DNA from: Clostridiaceae bacterium BL-3 | GTDB taxonomy: Bacteria; Bacillota; Clostridia; Clostridiales; Clostridiaceae | Assembly: GCA_902809985.1 (NCBI GenBank) | Contig: CADDXC010000001.1 | Location: 2,790,001-2,854,000, forward strand | Direction of reading: 5' to 3' | DNA length: 64,000 nucleotides | Part shown: one piece after another, positions 32,461-41,505 of the stretch | Layout of the letters: every line of letters starts with the position of its first letter | Position numbering within the stretch: position 1 is the first letter of the stretch | Position numbers and translations under genes: made by a program | Notes under the pieces: model-generated | Databases searched by the model: none | What the model was told of the DNA's origin: nothing | The model's input: the letters and a program-made list of their open reading frames with translations, nothing else

Positions 32461-32589
32461 AGTTAAACTTTAACCTGCCTTTCTAATTTCTACATCAACA
32501 AAATCTTAAAATTTACTTTATTATATCAAATGGGCCAGGATTTTTATAGAATTTTTACTTTATTTTTGGGTATGATTCAAGCAAAAATA

Positions 32590-32641
32590 TACCCTATAGG
32601 TTAAACACAGCCTTATTTCTGCATCTACCTTTTAGGGTACA
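32590..32641 (-). terminator. Imperfect hairpin after ypeB
   Basis: TACCCTA/TAGGGTA outer arms with a partly paired interior are followed on the minus strand by TATATTTTTGC. It is 22 bases past the ypeB stop. Confidence 0.6.
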
Positions 32642-32662
32642 TTTATATTTTATGATTATAGG

Positions 32663-34033
32663 CTATATAGTTAACTCTCCATTAGGAGTATTAATTATTT
32701 GAATTATCTTTTCTTCATATCCAGTTTCAGCATTTATATAGACTTTAAAATCATCATTCTTATAATCTCCAGAAAATTCATAACACAATATTTCACTATT
32801 CGCTTCCGTAGGGATTATAACAAGCCTTCTGCCGGTTATATTCAATCTCTTCCCAACTTTTTCTTTGGCCTCTTCATAGCTCATCTTTGGGGTTGATATT
32901 TTCCTTTTTTCAATATGAGACATTAAATACTTATCTGCTTCTACACCTATGATATCCCCATTATCCAAAGCTATTTTTAATTTTATTTGATCCGGATATA
33001 TTAATATATTATTTTGATTATACACATAACTTATTACTGCTATATTATTATATCTCAGAGAGTAGGTAGGAACCATATTATCGTATCCTAAATTTTTCAA
33101 GTATCTTATTCCTATATTCCGGGATTTTTCTGCAGATATGGAGCTGTTATTTACAGCTCTATCATTTATCAAATAGGATATCCTTCCGCCTTTTTTGCTT
33201 ATTTCACATATTACTCTGTCTCCTTTTCTATTTCTATTTTTTAGGGCAGCAGTAAATCTATATACATCTATGTCAGCTTTTCCCTTAACAGAAGATACAT
33301 TCAGGCTCTCTATTTTTGCCTCTCCTATTATTTTTCTAGCTATAGCTTCTGCTTTCTTTTCTGATACCTGTTTTTGCGAATTAATTTTAGGTTTAACCTG
33401 CAGTACATTGTCTGAAAATGGCCCATCATAAATCAATGCCGGATACTGAACTATTTGCTTCTGCATACCTTGAAATTGTTCAGATATAGAATTATCATTA
33501 TTTTTTGCAAATGCACCAGTAATTTTTTTTCTTATTTCTCCCCACTTGACCTTTCCCTGATTTATATTATCAGCTGTAGCTTTCAGCTGACCCTCTAAAA
33601 TTACGGACTGTTTTTTTAATCTCTCTATATTGTCATAATCATCATTGGTCAATTGTTTCCCGCTAGTAGATAACTTGCCTAAATTATAGCAAAAATCTCC
33701 AGTTTGGCTTAAAAATTTGCTGGTGCCAGATATTGTCGGCTGATCTACTGGAAGGGAATGTAATTTATCATTAGCTATACCAGAATATCTAAATATCTCT
33801 TCAAAAACAACTATCGCCTGTTCTCTTGACCCTACTATAGCTGCTTTTGTTAAATTTACTCTTATATTTTGCACTGCATCTATAAGCTCATACATGCTTT
33901 TTCCATATTCACCTTGAAGATAATTTCTATAGTCATTTCTTTCCAGAGTCATAAGAACTGCAAAAGTACTTGAAAATACTACAATCAAAATTACTAATGC
34001 CGTGTATATAATTCTCTTTTTTGCAATTTTCAC
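32663..34033 (-). CDS. ypeB: Germination protein YpeB
   Basis: Spore protein needed with the cortex lytic enzyme SleB for cortex breakdown in Bacillus. 456 residues from GTG 34033, chosen because AGGTGGAG stands just before it. One N-terminal membrane anchor (about residues 7-27), a long helical N-terminal domain and C-terminal PepSY-like repeats (ISAEKSRNIGIRYLKNLGYDN and MSYEEAKEKVGKRLNITGRR regions) fit the family. No sleB gene is adjacent, unlike the sleB-ypeB pair of Bacillus. Confidence 0.88.
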   Translation of the reverse strand: MKIAKKRIIYTALVILIVVFSSTFAVLMTLERNDYRNYLQGEYGKSMYELIDAVQNIRVNLTKAAIVGSREQAIVVFEEIFRYSGIANDKLHSLPVDQPTISGTSKFLSQTGDFCYNLGKLSTSGKQLTNDDYDNIERLKKQSVILEGQLKATADNINQGKVKWGEIRKKITGAFAKNNDNSISEQFQGMQKQIVQYPALIYDGPFSDNVLQVKPKINSQKQVSEKKAEAIARKIIGEAKIESLNVSSVKGKADIDVYRFTAALKNRNRKGDRVICEISKKGGRISYLINDRAVNNSSISAEKSRNIGIRYLKNLGYDNMVPTYSLRYNNIAVISYVYNQNNILIYPDQIKLKIALDNGDIIGVEADKYLMSHIEKRKISTPKMSYEEAKEKVGKRLNITGRRLVIIPTEANSEILCYEFSGDYKNDDFKVYINAETGYEEKIIQIINTPNGELTI

Positions 34034-34260
34034 AGAACTCCACCTCTTTCTCACAGAGAGTTTTACTGGTAAATTCAATCTTTGTTCATATTATTTGCAT
34101 TTATTCAATTGTTATGTATTATTAGTTTAATAATGTTCATAAAAGTCAATACTATTTTATGGATTATTATTAATTTTTTCTTAAATGTTTATTAAATGAG
34201 TTTATTATTCTTACTACATTTTATATAATAAGATTACATACTTAATCAGAAGGTGATTAG

Positions 34261-35502
34261 ATGAACGTTTTAATTCTCTCAATTTCCGCTGGAGGCGGAC
34301 ATGGTAATGCCGCTGAGGCGCTAAAAAGCTACATATCCTTGAGAGATCCAGCATCAAAGGTAAAAATTGTTGATGCCTTAAAATATATAAATCCCATAAT
34401 AGATAAAGTAGTAATAGGCAGCTACTTGAAGTCACTAAAAGTATCTCCTTCTTTATATGGAAAATTATACAGTTATTCAGAAGGCGATTACACAATCACA
34501 ACTACAATAAGTTCAAAACTTATTGAGTCTCTGACTTACAAGCTACTTCCTCTTATAAATGAGTTTGATCCTGATATATTAATATCTACTCATTCATTTA
34601 CTACAGAAATGTTGTCTGTATTGAAATCAAAATATCATATAGGCATACCTTGTATGTGTATAATTACCGATTATTATTCTCATACTTCCTGGCTTCATCC
34701 TTATATAGATGCCTATGTGATTTCCAATAAAGACATGATAAAAAAGATGATGTCTAAAGGCATACCAAAAGACACCATATATAATTTAGGTATTCCCGTT
34801 AAACCTGAGTTTAACATAAACTATAACAGATGTGATACATTGAAAAATTTAAAATTGTCTCAATCGAAATTTACCATTTTGGTTATGGGAGGAAGTTTAG
34901 GCTTAGGTAAAATAGCAGATATATACAAGGAACTTGATAAAATAAATGAAGACATTCAGATAATAATCATAACTGGCAAAAATAAAAAGCTCTATTCGGA
35001 ACTTTTAAAAATTAAAATGTCTTCTTCTAAGGAAACCCGAATAATAGGCTTTACCGACCAGGTAAACAAATACATGCAGGCCAGTGATCTTCTTCTGACC
35101 AAGCCCGGAGGGCTTACTATTTCTGAGGCATTAATATGCAAAATACCTCTGGGGTTATTTTCTCCTATACCCGGTCAGGAGGAAAAAAATGCTCAATTTT
35201 TATTGAGAAATAATTTAGCAGTAAATTTAACCGATATAAGCAGATGTAAAGAAAATATCGAAAAACTTCTCAACTCCAAAGAAAAATTGAAAATTATAAG
35301 TGAAAACTGTAATAAATTTGCCAGACCTTATGCTGTAAATGACATATTTAACTTAATCAATTGGCTTATAGAAAAAAATTTAGCTAAAAAAACCTTAACT
35401 GGGAACGAAAAAATAAACAATAGAGATACTCTTAAGACATTTTTTAAATGTGCTGAAGAACACTTTGTCAAGACTGCCCAAAAACTATTTGCAGGAAATT
35501 AA
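34261..35502 (+). CDS. Diacylglycerol glycosyltransferase-like (UgtP/MGDG synthase family)
   Basis: A 413-residue GT28-type glycosyltransferase. The N-terminus ILSISAGGGHGNAAEAL is the lipid-acceptor loop of the MGDG synthase/UgtP family, and the donor site is seen in MGGSLGLGK, LLTKPGGLTISEAL and PIPGQEEKNAQFL. It probably adds glucose to diacylglycerol at the inner face of the membrane, giving glycolipids. AAGGTGATTAG precedes the ATG. It is on the plus strand, divergent from ypeB. Confidence 0.87.
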   Translation: MNVLILSISAGGGHGNAAEALKSYISLRDPASKVKIVDALKYINPIIDKVVIGSYLKSLKVSPSLYGKLYSYSEGDYTITTTISSKLIESLTYKLLPLINEFDPDILISTHSFTTEMLSVLKSKYHIGIPCMCIITDYYSHTSWLHPYIDAYVISNKDMIKKMMSKGIPKDTIYNLGIPVKPEFNINYNRCDTLKNLKLSQSKFTILVMGGSLGLGKIADIYKELDKINEDIQIIIITGKNKKLYSELLKIKMSSSKETRIIGFTDQVNKYMQASDLLLTKPGGLTISEALICKIPLGLFSPIPGQEEKNAQFLLRNNLAVNLTDISRCKENIEKLLNSKEKLKIISENCNKFARPYAVNDIFNLINWLIEKNLAKKTLTGNEKINNRDTLKTFFKCAEEHFVKTAQKLFAGN

Positions 35503-35525
35503 CTAATATAAACTCAAATTCCAAT

Positions 35526-35609
35526 ATACAAGTGATGGCTAATCAGGACACGGATTCCTTACATATTTGTTGTTAACTAGAATTTAATATCTGTAAAGCC
35601 CACTTGTAT
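35526..35609. other. 84-base stem-loop element between convergent genes
   Basis: Arms ATACAAGTG (35526-35534) and CACTTGTAT (35601-35609) pair perfectly and continue inward after a bulge with GGCT/AGCC. The 56-base interior has its own GGA/TCC pairing. It lies between the 3' ends of the glycosyltransferase and spoIIR genes, so a bidirectional terminator is the simplest reading, though the loop is unusually large and no U run is evident on the minus strand. Confidence 0.45.
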
Positions 35610-35646
35610 GTATTTTCACAATACTGTCCATTGTATTTAATGGTCC

Positions 35647-36288
35647 TTATACTCCTATGCTTTTCAGTATTTCTAATATCTTAAATTTGAATTTTATGTT
35701 TCTTTTATTTAATCCCAATGATGCATTATCCACCATCTTATATTCTTCCGGTGTCAAAACTTTTTTCATCTCATTTTCCGTTTTCTCATAAGATACTTGT
35801 CCCTTTGTAATATCAACAAAGCATAATGGAGGGAACATAACACACCACCAGTTTTGCCCCTGCCCGCTGCCTATAATTATTCTATAAGCTTCATATTTCC
35901 CCTGGGGAAGAGTTATATTCCCATAAGTTTTTATAGGAAAATTTACTTTGGATAAAGTACTATCGACTTTATAATCATAACCTTCTTTTCTTATTTCACT
36001 GCTAGCTATTTTTAACATTTCTCCATTGTTTTCTCTTAAAATTTTTCTGGATTCTTCTATATTTTTTGAATTCTTCAATTTAGGAGCTATATATCCCAGT
36101 ATTTTATCCCTCACTCTTAATTTAAGAGCTTGATCACTTTTTGAATCACTGTTTGCTATAACATGAAATCTTATTATCTTAGACGCCATGTCATGCTGCA
36201 TGTTATTATTTCTCACTTCAGCCAAAAGAGAGTTTGCAGTAAATACACTTAAAATACCTATTATAAATATCAATAAAACCTTCTTCAC
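35647..36288 (-). CDS. spoIIR: Stage II sporulation protein R
   Basis: Forespore-made signalling protein that activates the SpoIIGA protease and so triggers pro-sigma-E processing in the mother cell. The 213 residues have an N-terminal signal/anchor (VLLIFIIGILSVFTANSLLA), then the family core IIRFHVIANSDSKSDQALKLRVRD and the WWCVMFPPLCFVD motif (each shown in part). The start is GTG with GGGGAT upstream. Confidence 0.95.
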   Translation of the reverse strand: MKKVLLIFIIGILSVFTANSLLAEVRNNNMQHDMASKIIRFHVIANSDSKSDQALKLRVRDKILGYIAPKLKNSKNIEESRKILRENNGEMLKIASSEIRKEGYDYKVDSTLSKVNFPIKTYGNITLPQGKYEAYRIIIGSGQGQNWWCVMFPPLCFVDITKGQVSYEKTENEMKKVLTPEEYKMVDNASLGLNKRNIKFKFKILEILKSIGV

Positions 36289-36377
36289 GATTTCATCCCC
36301 ACTTTTCTATGATTATTTATATATACCTCACTAGTAATTATTGACATATATTCAAGTTATATTCACTGCATACTATA

Positions 36378-38633
36378 TTATCTTGTCACTCCAATTCTCC
36401 TTATCTTTGTATTTACATCTATGTTTACAACTGCATTTTTATAAACATCATCCCAATCATTTCCTATTTGTTTCCATATAATTGGATGATATTTTTCTAC
36501 ATATTCTCCAAAACCTATGGGATCCACCTGAAGCTCTCTTTGAGTAGACCTTACCACACTTTCACATTCTTTTCTTATAGCTTCATTGAAATCCTGTTGA
36601 ATTTGATCCAACTTACTTACAGATAATGCCTCATTTCCAGTATAATAATTTTTTATCTGGCCTTCTATATCCAGGTCTATATTAAATATCAATTTTCCGT
36701 CTTTCTGAGACATCCTCATCTTTCTATCAGCATTGTCAATTCTTATATCTACAGGATGGCCATCTAAATATATCATTTTCTTTCCGCCTCTCAAGATACC
36801 CTTTAGTAGTTCTATATTTGAGGTTTGAACTGAATTCAAAATTCCCTTTTGTGTAAAGTTTTTTATTACAAAAGTGCCCGAAACCTTTATGGTATTCCCG
36901 TTCTCATCAATAACAATTCTGGGAACTATGCTATTTCCATTTTCACTCATTTGAATTAAAAAATCATTTAAAGTTATTGGAACAACTGCACTATTTTTAA
37001 AATCACTTTCAACCATACCCAATATATAATTCTCTACATTCATTTCTATTGGATTGTTAAATGTCACATACTTCTCTGCATTTCCATCTGACATAACTAT
37101 ATACATATTTCTATTTAAAGAAGGCTCTCTTTGAAGGTAATCAATAGCTTCCTTTACTGCATCGGGATATTTCATTAAATTTTCTCCTAACACCAACACT
37201 TTAGCATGGCTAAATCTTATGGATCTGCTGCTCTTAGCTATTGCATTACTTACTGCATCCTGAATTGAATATCCATCTACATCTAAATATCTATCTCGAG
37301 ATATTCCTCCTTTACCTGGTTCCAGTTTACTTAAATCCGGTATACCAAAAGTAACATGAAACTTTTTTAAATCTATAGACGTCAGTGGATCTGTCGGTTT
37401 TATATTCTTTGATTCTTTTCTCTTCCCTATATCTACTCCTGCATCTACTCCCATTATAGACACTAAGTCAGTTCTCTCTATTTCAACTTTGTCCCAGCAC
37501 CCAGTCAGTATAATACAAATTAAAAGCAGAGATATAACTTTACCCCTATTACCTACATGTCTAGCCTTGCCAAACAAAAGTATCACGATGGGCAGTACAA
37601 CTAGACTATATATAAAAAGCGGAGGTATAAATCTATTGCTCATATCATAAAGTTGTGCTATATTCTGAGGATACAAAGCTATTATATATATTACTGGTGC
37701 TATCAAAGCCGACGAAAGTTTTACATCATCTAATTTAAATACATCCTTTACTATATCAGATGACAAATAATATATATTTGAAAAAGTAGTAAAGTAAAAC
37801 ATAACCCATAGGGCCATAACTACTCCTTCCCATCTCTCTATAAAAGCTCCATTTATATTTATGGAGTTTATCATAGTTATAGTAGGCCACAATAAAATTT
37901 TAGTCTGTTCTTTGGAGAAAATAGCCAGTGAAAAAACAATTATCATTGCATAAAAAAGCGTTATAAATGCAATGCTCTTTATTGCTGTTTTTTTTATATT
38001 AAATTTATCCTTTATAAATGGTCCCATCAAATATATTATTTCTATTCCAGCAAAACTGTAGATTGCACTTTTAAGTGCCATTAAGTAGGTATAAGGTGTA
38101 TTGGTAAACATAGGCAGTACATTGGTAAAATCCGTTTTATTTAAAGTAAACAGAAGTATCATATCCAGTGATATAAACATTATCCAGAAAGAAACTTCAT
38201 TAAATTTTATTAAATTTTGTAATTTACTTCTTACAAGATAAATTCCTGAAAATATAGTTACGACTATCAGAAATTCCGTAGGTGTTTTTTCAAGAAGATA
38301 CATTTTTATAACTTCTACAAATATTCTCATGCCAATTGATATGGTAAATATATTATATAGCACAAATCCAACAGCTAAAATTCCACCTAATATTTTTCCA
38401 AAATTATTTTCAAGTATTGTGCTGAATTTATTATATCCATTGGATTTAAAAGTTTTACAGGCCATATAAATTAAGAAATAAGTAATAAACCCTGCCATTA
38501 TAACCACAGCCCATCCATCAGTGCCTGCAGCACTTACTAACTCTCTTGGCAAGGAAAATATTCCTACACCTATAACAGTCACTATTATAGTGGTAAATAC
38601 TCCAAATCCAGTTATGAAACTTCTGCCTGTCAT
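36378..38633 (-). CDS. Germinant receptor GerAB-GerAC fusion
   Basis: One 751-residue ORF joins two proteins that are normally separate. Residues 1 to about 365 are a GerAB-type amino-acid permease with about ten membrane spans. From about residue 366 a hydrophobic stretch with lipobox LTGC (Cys379) begins a GerAC-type lipoprotein domain (CWDKVEIERTDLVSIMGVDAG, LEPGKGGISRDRYLDVDGYSIQDAVSNA, both shown in part). In the usual receptor, GerAC is an outer-face lipoprotein; here its signal sequence would act as an eleventh membrane helix unless cleaved. An AGGGG-like site and stop codons in both other frames stand at the joint. It lies 34 bases after a gerA-type gene. Confidence 0.88.
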   Translation of the reverse strand: MTGRSFITGFGVFTTIIVTVIGVGIFSLPRELVSAAGTDGWAVVIMAGFITYFLIYMACKTFKSNGYNKFSTILENNFGKILGGILAVGFVLYNIFTISIGMRIFVEVIKMYLLEKTPTEFLIVVTIFSGIYLVRSKLQNLIKFNEVSFWIMFISLDMILLFTLNKTDFTNVLPMFTNTPYTYLMALKSAIYSFAGIEIIYLMGPFIKDKFNIKKTAIKSIAFITLFYAMIIVFSLAIFSKEQTKILLWPTITMINSININGAFIERWEGVVMALWVMFYFTTFSNIYYLSSDIVKDVFKLDDVKLSSALIAPVIYIIALYPQNIAQLYDMSNRFIPPLFIYSLVVLPIVILLFGKARHVGNRGKVISLLLICIILTGCWDKVEIERTDLVSIMGVDAGVDIGKRKESKNIKPTDPLTSIDLKKFHVTFGIPDLSKLEPGKGGISRDRYLDVDGYSIQDAVSNAIAKSSRSIRFSHAKVLVLGENLMKYPDAVKEAIDYLQREPSLNRNMYIVMSDGNAEKYVTFNNPIEMNVENYILGMVESDFKNSAVVPITLNDFLIQMSENGNSIVPRIVIDENGNTIKVSGTFVIKNFTQKGILNSVQTSNIELLKGILRGGKKMIYLDGHPVDIRIDNADRKMRMSQKDGKLIFNIDLDIEGQIKNYYTGNEALSVSKLDQIQQDFNEAIRKECESVVRSTQRELQVDPIGFGEYVEKYHPIIWKQIGNDWDDVYKNAVVNIDVNTKIRRIGVTR

Positions 38634-38667
38634 ATAATCACCTTCTTGAAAAAACTAATTTACCCAA

Positions 38668-40125
38668 TTATTTTTGTCTAACCTTATCCTTGGTATTCAT
38701 ATATTTGGGCCTTTTTTTGAAAAAATCAATAGGCGCTCTAAAGTACATATCTTTAAAATCACTGACATTTTCATTTACTGTAGGTGATAGATAAGATATT
38801 CCAAAACTCTTGAGCCTTACAAGATGTATCAGAGTAATTATAAGTCCAATCATGATACCATATAATCCTGCCACAGCCGCTGCACCTATAAGTAAAAATC
38901 TAATTAGCCTAAATGCAGAGGTCATCTCATAATTAGGAGTAGTAAAATTTGTTATGGCAGTAACGGATACTATTATTATCATTATAGGACTCACTATTCC
39001 AGCTTGAACTGCAGCTTGACCTATAATTAGACCTCCCACTATTCCAGTTGTAGCTCCTATGGACTTTGGGAGTCTAGCTACAGATTCTAAAAGAAGGGCA
39101 AAACTCAATTCCATGATTATAGCTTCCATAAAAGCTGGGAAAGGCACTCCTTCCCTTGAAGCGGCAATAAAATATGCCAGTCTAGTGGGTATTATTCCAG
39201 TGTGAAAAGAAGTAACTGCAACATAAAGAGCAGGCATTATCAATGTAATCATTATCGATATAAACCTTATTATTCTTATTGTTGAACTATATATCCATCT
39301 TTGATAGTAATCATCCGGTGACTGAAATAGATTTGCCATAGTAGTAGGCACTATAATTGCAAAAGGAGAATTATCCACTACTACTGCAATTCTTCCTTCA
39401 TACAATGCTGAGGCCACTACATCAGGCCTTTCAGTGCTCTGAATCTGTGGGAAAAAGGACCATTTATTGTCTTCTATAAGCTGCTCTACATACCCACTGT
39501 CTAAAATGGCATCTATTTTTATGTTATCCAGTCTCTTCATAAGTTCTTTTAATGCTTTTTCATTTACTATATCATCTATGTACACCACTACTACATCGGT
39601 TTTAGATCTCACTCCCAAAGGCTTTGGCACAATTTTAAGCCTAGTATCCCTTATTCTTCTTCTTATCAAGGCCGTATTAAACCGTAAAGTTTCCGTAAAT
39701 CCATCCCTAGATCCTCTTAAAACCGTTTCTCCTGAAGGTTCAGTTATCCCTCTTACAGGCCAGGCTCTAGTGGCAAGTACATAAAAACTTTTTAGCCCCT
39801 CCAGAAGCATTAACGTTTCACCAGATAAAATCAAGTCAACTCCTTTTCTCAAGTCAACAAGTTCTTTCATGTCAGATACAGTTATCAATCTTTCCTTTAT
39901 GAGGCTTACATTTTTTATATATCTGTACCTAGTCATAAGACCTCTTAACAAATCATTTAAGAGCATCTTATCTCCCATTCCATCTATATACACTATTGCG
40001 GCTTTAACTTCTCCTATATAAAATTCTCTAAACACTACATCTGAATTATCTTCAAACAGTTCCTTTAAATATTTTACATTTTCATTGACTTTAGGAGATA
40101 CAAAATCTCTTACTTCTTCTTTCAT
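38668..40125 (-). CDS. gerA: Germinant receptor subunit A (GerAA/GerKA)
   Basis: Inner-membrane subunit of a nutrient germinant receptor. The 485 residues show the large soluble N-terminal domain, the conserved segment VDNSPFAIIVPTTMANLFQSPDDYYQRW (seen as VDNSPFAIIVPTT and SPDDYYQRW), then about five membrane spans with PTRLAYFIAASREGVPFPAF (as PFPAFMEA). ATG 40125 follows AGGAGGTGAAG, which overlaps the stop region of the small upstream gene. Receptor specificity cannot be told. Confidence 0.93.
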   Translation of the reverse strand: MKEEVRDFVSPKVNENVKYLKELFEDNSDVVFREFYIGEVKAAIVYIDGMGDKMLLNDLLRGLMTRYRYIKNVSLIKERLITVSDMKELVDLRKGVDLILSGETLMLLEGLKSFYVLATRAWPVRGITEPSGETVLRGSRDGFTETLRFNTALIRRRIRDTRLKIVPKPLGVRSKTDVVVVYIDDIVNEKALKELMKRLDNIKIDAILDSGYVEQLIEDNKWSFFPQIQSTERPDVVASALYEGRIAVVVDNSPFAIIVPTTMANLFQSPDDYYQRWIYSSTIRIIRFISIMITLIMPALYVAVTSFHTGIIPTRLAYFIAASREGVPFPAFMEAIIMELSFALLLESVARLPKSIGATTGIVGGLIIGQAAVQAGIVSPIMIIIVSVTAITNFTTPNYEMTSAFRLIRFLLIGAAAVAGLYGIMIGLIITLIHLVRLKSFGISYLSPTVNENVSDFKDMYFRAPIDFFKKRPKYMNTKDKVRQK

Positions 40126-40140
40126 GTACTTCACCTCCTA

Positions 40141-40335
40141 TCAGAAAGAGTAAATTGAAAGGGCATACAACAGGATTGAAAATATAAAAAAAAATATACC
40201 AATTATTTTAGATTTTAAAACAGTTTTTTTTAAATTGTCTTTTTTAAAGTTTTTAGGATCAATAAATGTTAAAAAAAATCCCTGGATTATCATAAGTATA
40301 AAAAAATATTTATTAAATAAGTGAATGATATCCAC
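40141..40335 (-). CDS. Small two-span membrane protein of the germinant receptor locus
   Basis: A 64-residue protein starting at GTG 40335 (AGGGAG five bases before). Two hydrophobic helices (about residues 8-25 and 42-62) flank a basic loop with KNFKKDNLKKTVLKSK. Its stop TGA is directly followed by the AGGAGG site of the gerA gene, so they are translationally close. Small two-span D subunits encoded beside gerA operons are known in Bacillus; this could be one, by position and topology only. Confidence 0.7.
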   Translation of the reverse strand: MDIIHLFNKYFFILMIIQGFFLTFIDPKNFKKDNLKKTVLKSKIIGIFFFIFSILLYALSIYSF

Positions 40336-40446
40336 ATGTTCTCCCTCTTTCTTTTTTCCACTCAATTCAAAATAACTCTAAATTATTTTCTACCTATTTC
40401 AAGCTATTTATTCATAAAATTATAAGCCTGATTTCTTCAATCAAAT

Positions 40447-40486
40447 AAAAAGGTTACCCCAAAGTCTATTTTGAGGCAGCCTTTTC
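40447..40486 (-). terminator. Terminator after ispE
   Basis: On the minus strand AAAAGG...CCTTTTT outer arms with inner CCTCAAA/TTTGGGG pairing and a final U run, 22 bases past the ispE stop. Confidence 0.8.
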
Positions 40487-40507
40487 AACTACATGTTAAC
40501 TATTCTC

Positions 40508-41353
40508 TTATATAGTTCTCGTAATAAAAGTTTCTCTATATTTAATTTTCATCCTATCATAACACATTTGTGCCTCCAACATATCATCAAAAAAAGCAAA
40601 TATACTTGGACCGCTTCCGCTCATCAATGTTCCTAAAGCTCCAGCTCTAATTAATTGTCCCTTTATTTGCCGCAGCATAAAATGTCTCTTTAAAGTCACA
40701 TTTTCAAGAACATTTCTCATATTTCTGCTCAACATCTCCAGGTTACCTTCACGAATAGCATCTATAAGCAAATTAGTATCAGGATGTTTCATTATCTTAT
40801 TTATGTCTAAATTTTTATATACCTCCTTAGTACTAACCCCAAAAGATGGCTTAATCAATATCAATATATGATCCTTAAAAGGAGTAAGAGGAGTAACTAT
40901 TTCACCTATTCCCTCACATAATGCAGTACCCCCTAATATACAATAGGGAACATCTGCACCTATATTCAATCCCAATTTAATTAATTCACTGTCATGTACT
41001 TCAGGTACGTACATATCTCTCATAGTTTTTAATACTACTGCAGCATCTGCACTTCCTCCCGCAAGTCCCGCTGCTGTAGGTATGTTTTTAACTATATTTA
41101 TATTTATTCCATCTTTTATATTATATTTATGTATAAATAACTCCGCTGCTCTATAGGCCAGATTTCTATTGTCACAAGGTATATAATTTTTATTACAGGT
41201 TATATGTATACCACTTTTAGCTTTATACATTTCTAAAACATCATATAAATCTATAGTTTGCATTATCATTTTTAAAAGATGATATCCATCTTCCCTTTTC
41301 CCAATCACATCCAATGAAAGATTTATTTTGGCATAGGCTTTTAATAATGGCAT
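40508..41353 (-). CDS. ispE: 4-diphosphocytidyl-2-C-methyl-D-erythritol kinase
   Basis: GHMP-family kinase of the MEP isoprenoid pathway. 281 residues from ATG 41353; the longer frame upstream has no ribosome binding site. Seen are AKINLSLDVIGKREDGYH at the N-terminus, the ATP loop PTAAGLAGGSADAA and the C-terminal GTLMSGSGPSIFAFF. It stands between the germinant receptor locus and cphA without sharing their function. Confidence 0.95.
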   Translation of the reverse strand: MPLLKAYAKINLSLDVIGKREDGYHLLKMIMQTIDLYDVLEMYKAKSGIHITCNKNYIPCDNRNLAYRAAELFIHKYNIKDGININIVKNIPTAAGLAGGSADAAVVLKTMRDMYVPEVHDSELIKLGLNIGADVPYCILGGTALCEGIGEIVTPLTPFKDHILILIKPSFGVSTKEVYKNLDINKIMKHPDTNLLIDAIREGNLEMLSRNMRNVLENVTLKRHFMLRQIKGQLIRAGALGTLMSGSGPSIFAFFDDMLEAQMCYDRMKIKYRETFITRTI

Positions 41354-41412
41354 TTCAATTCTCACTACCTTTAAAAATATTGTAAAACTGATTATAACAT
41401 AAATCAAAAGAA

Positions 41413-41463
41413 AAGGCGATCCATCACACCACCTATAGAAGTGGGCGACTTCTCGCCGATTGC
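41413..41463 (-). repeat. GC-rich double-hairpin island (element A)
   Basis: On the minus strand, after cphA, two adjacent hairpins stand out from the AT-rich background: GGCGA-GAAG-TCGCC and CCAC-TTCTATA-GGTGG. They overlap an alternative GAAGT/ACTTC pairing. It could be a terminator of cphA, but there is no U run; the layout resembles element C at 45.3 kb (see findings). Confidence 0.5.
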
Positions 41464-41505
41464 GTTAAATTGATAATCCTACTTGCTTACCTTATAACTC
41501 TGTTC

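Noticed and set aside
32440..32495. A third site-hairpin-start case before the DUF1934 gene
   Set aside because: GTTAAA/TTTAAC is symmetrical, but with a one-base centre it cannot fold tightly; too weak to count with pyrG and ywmB.
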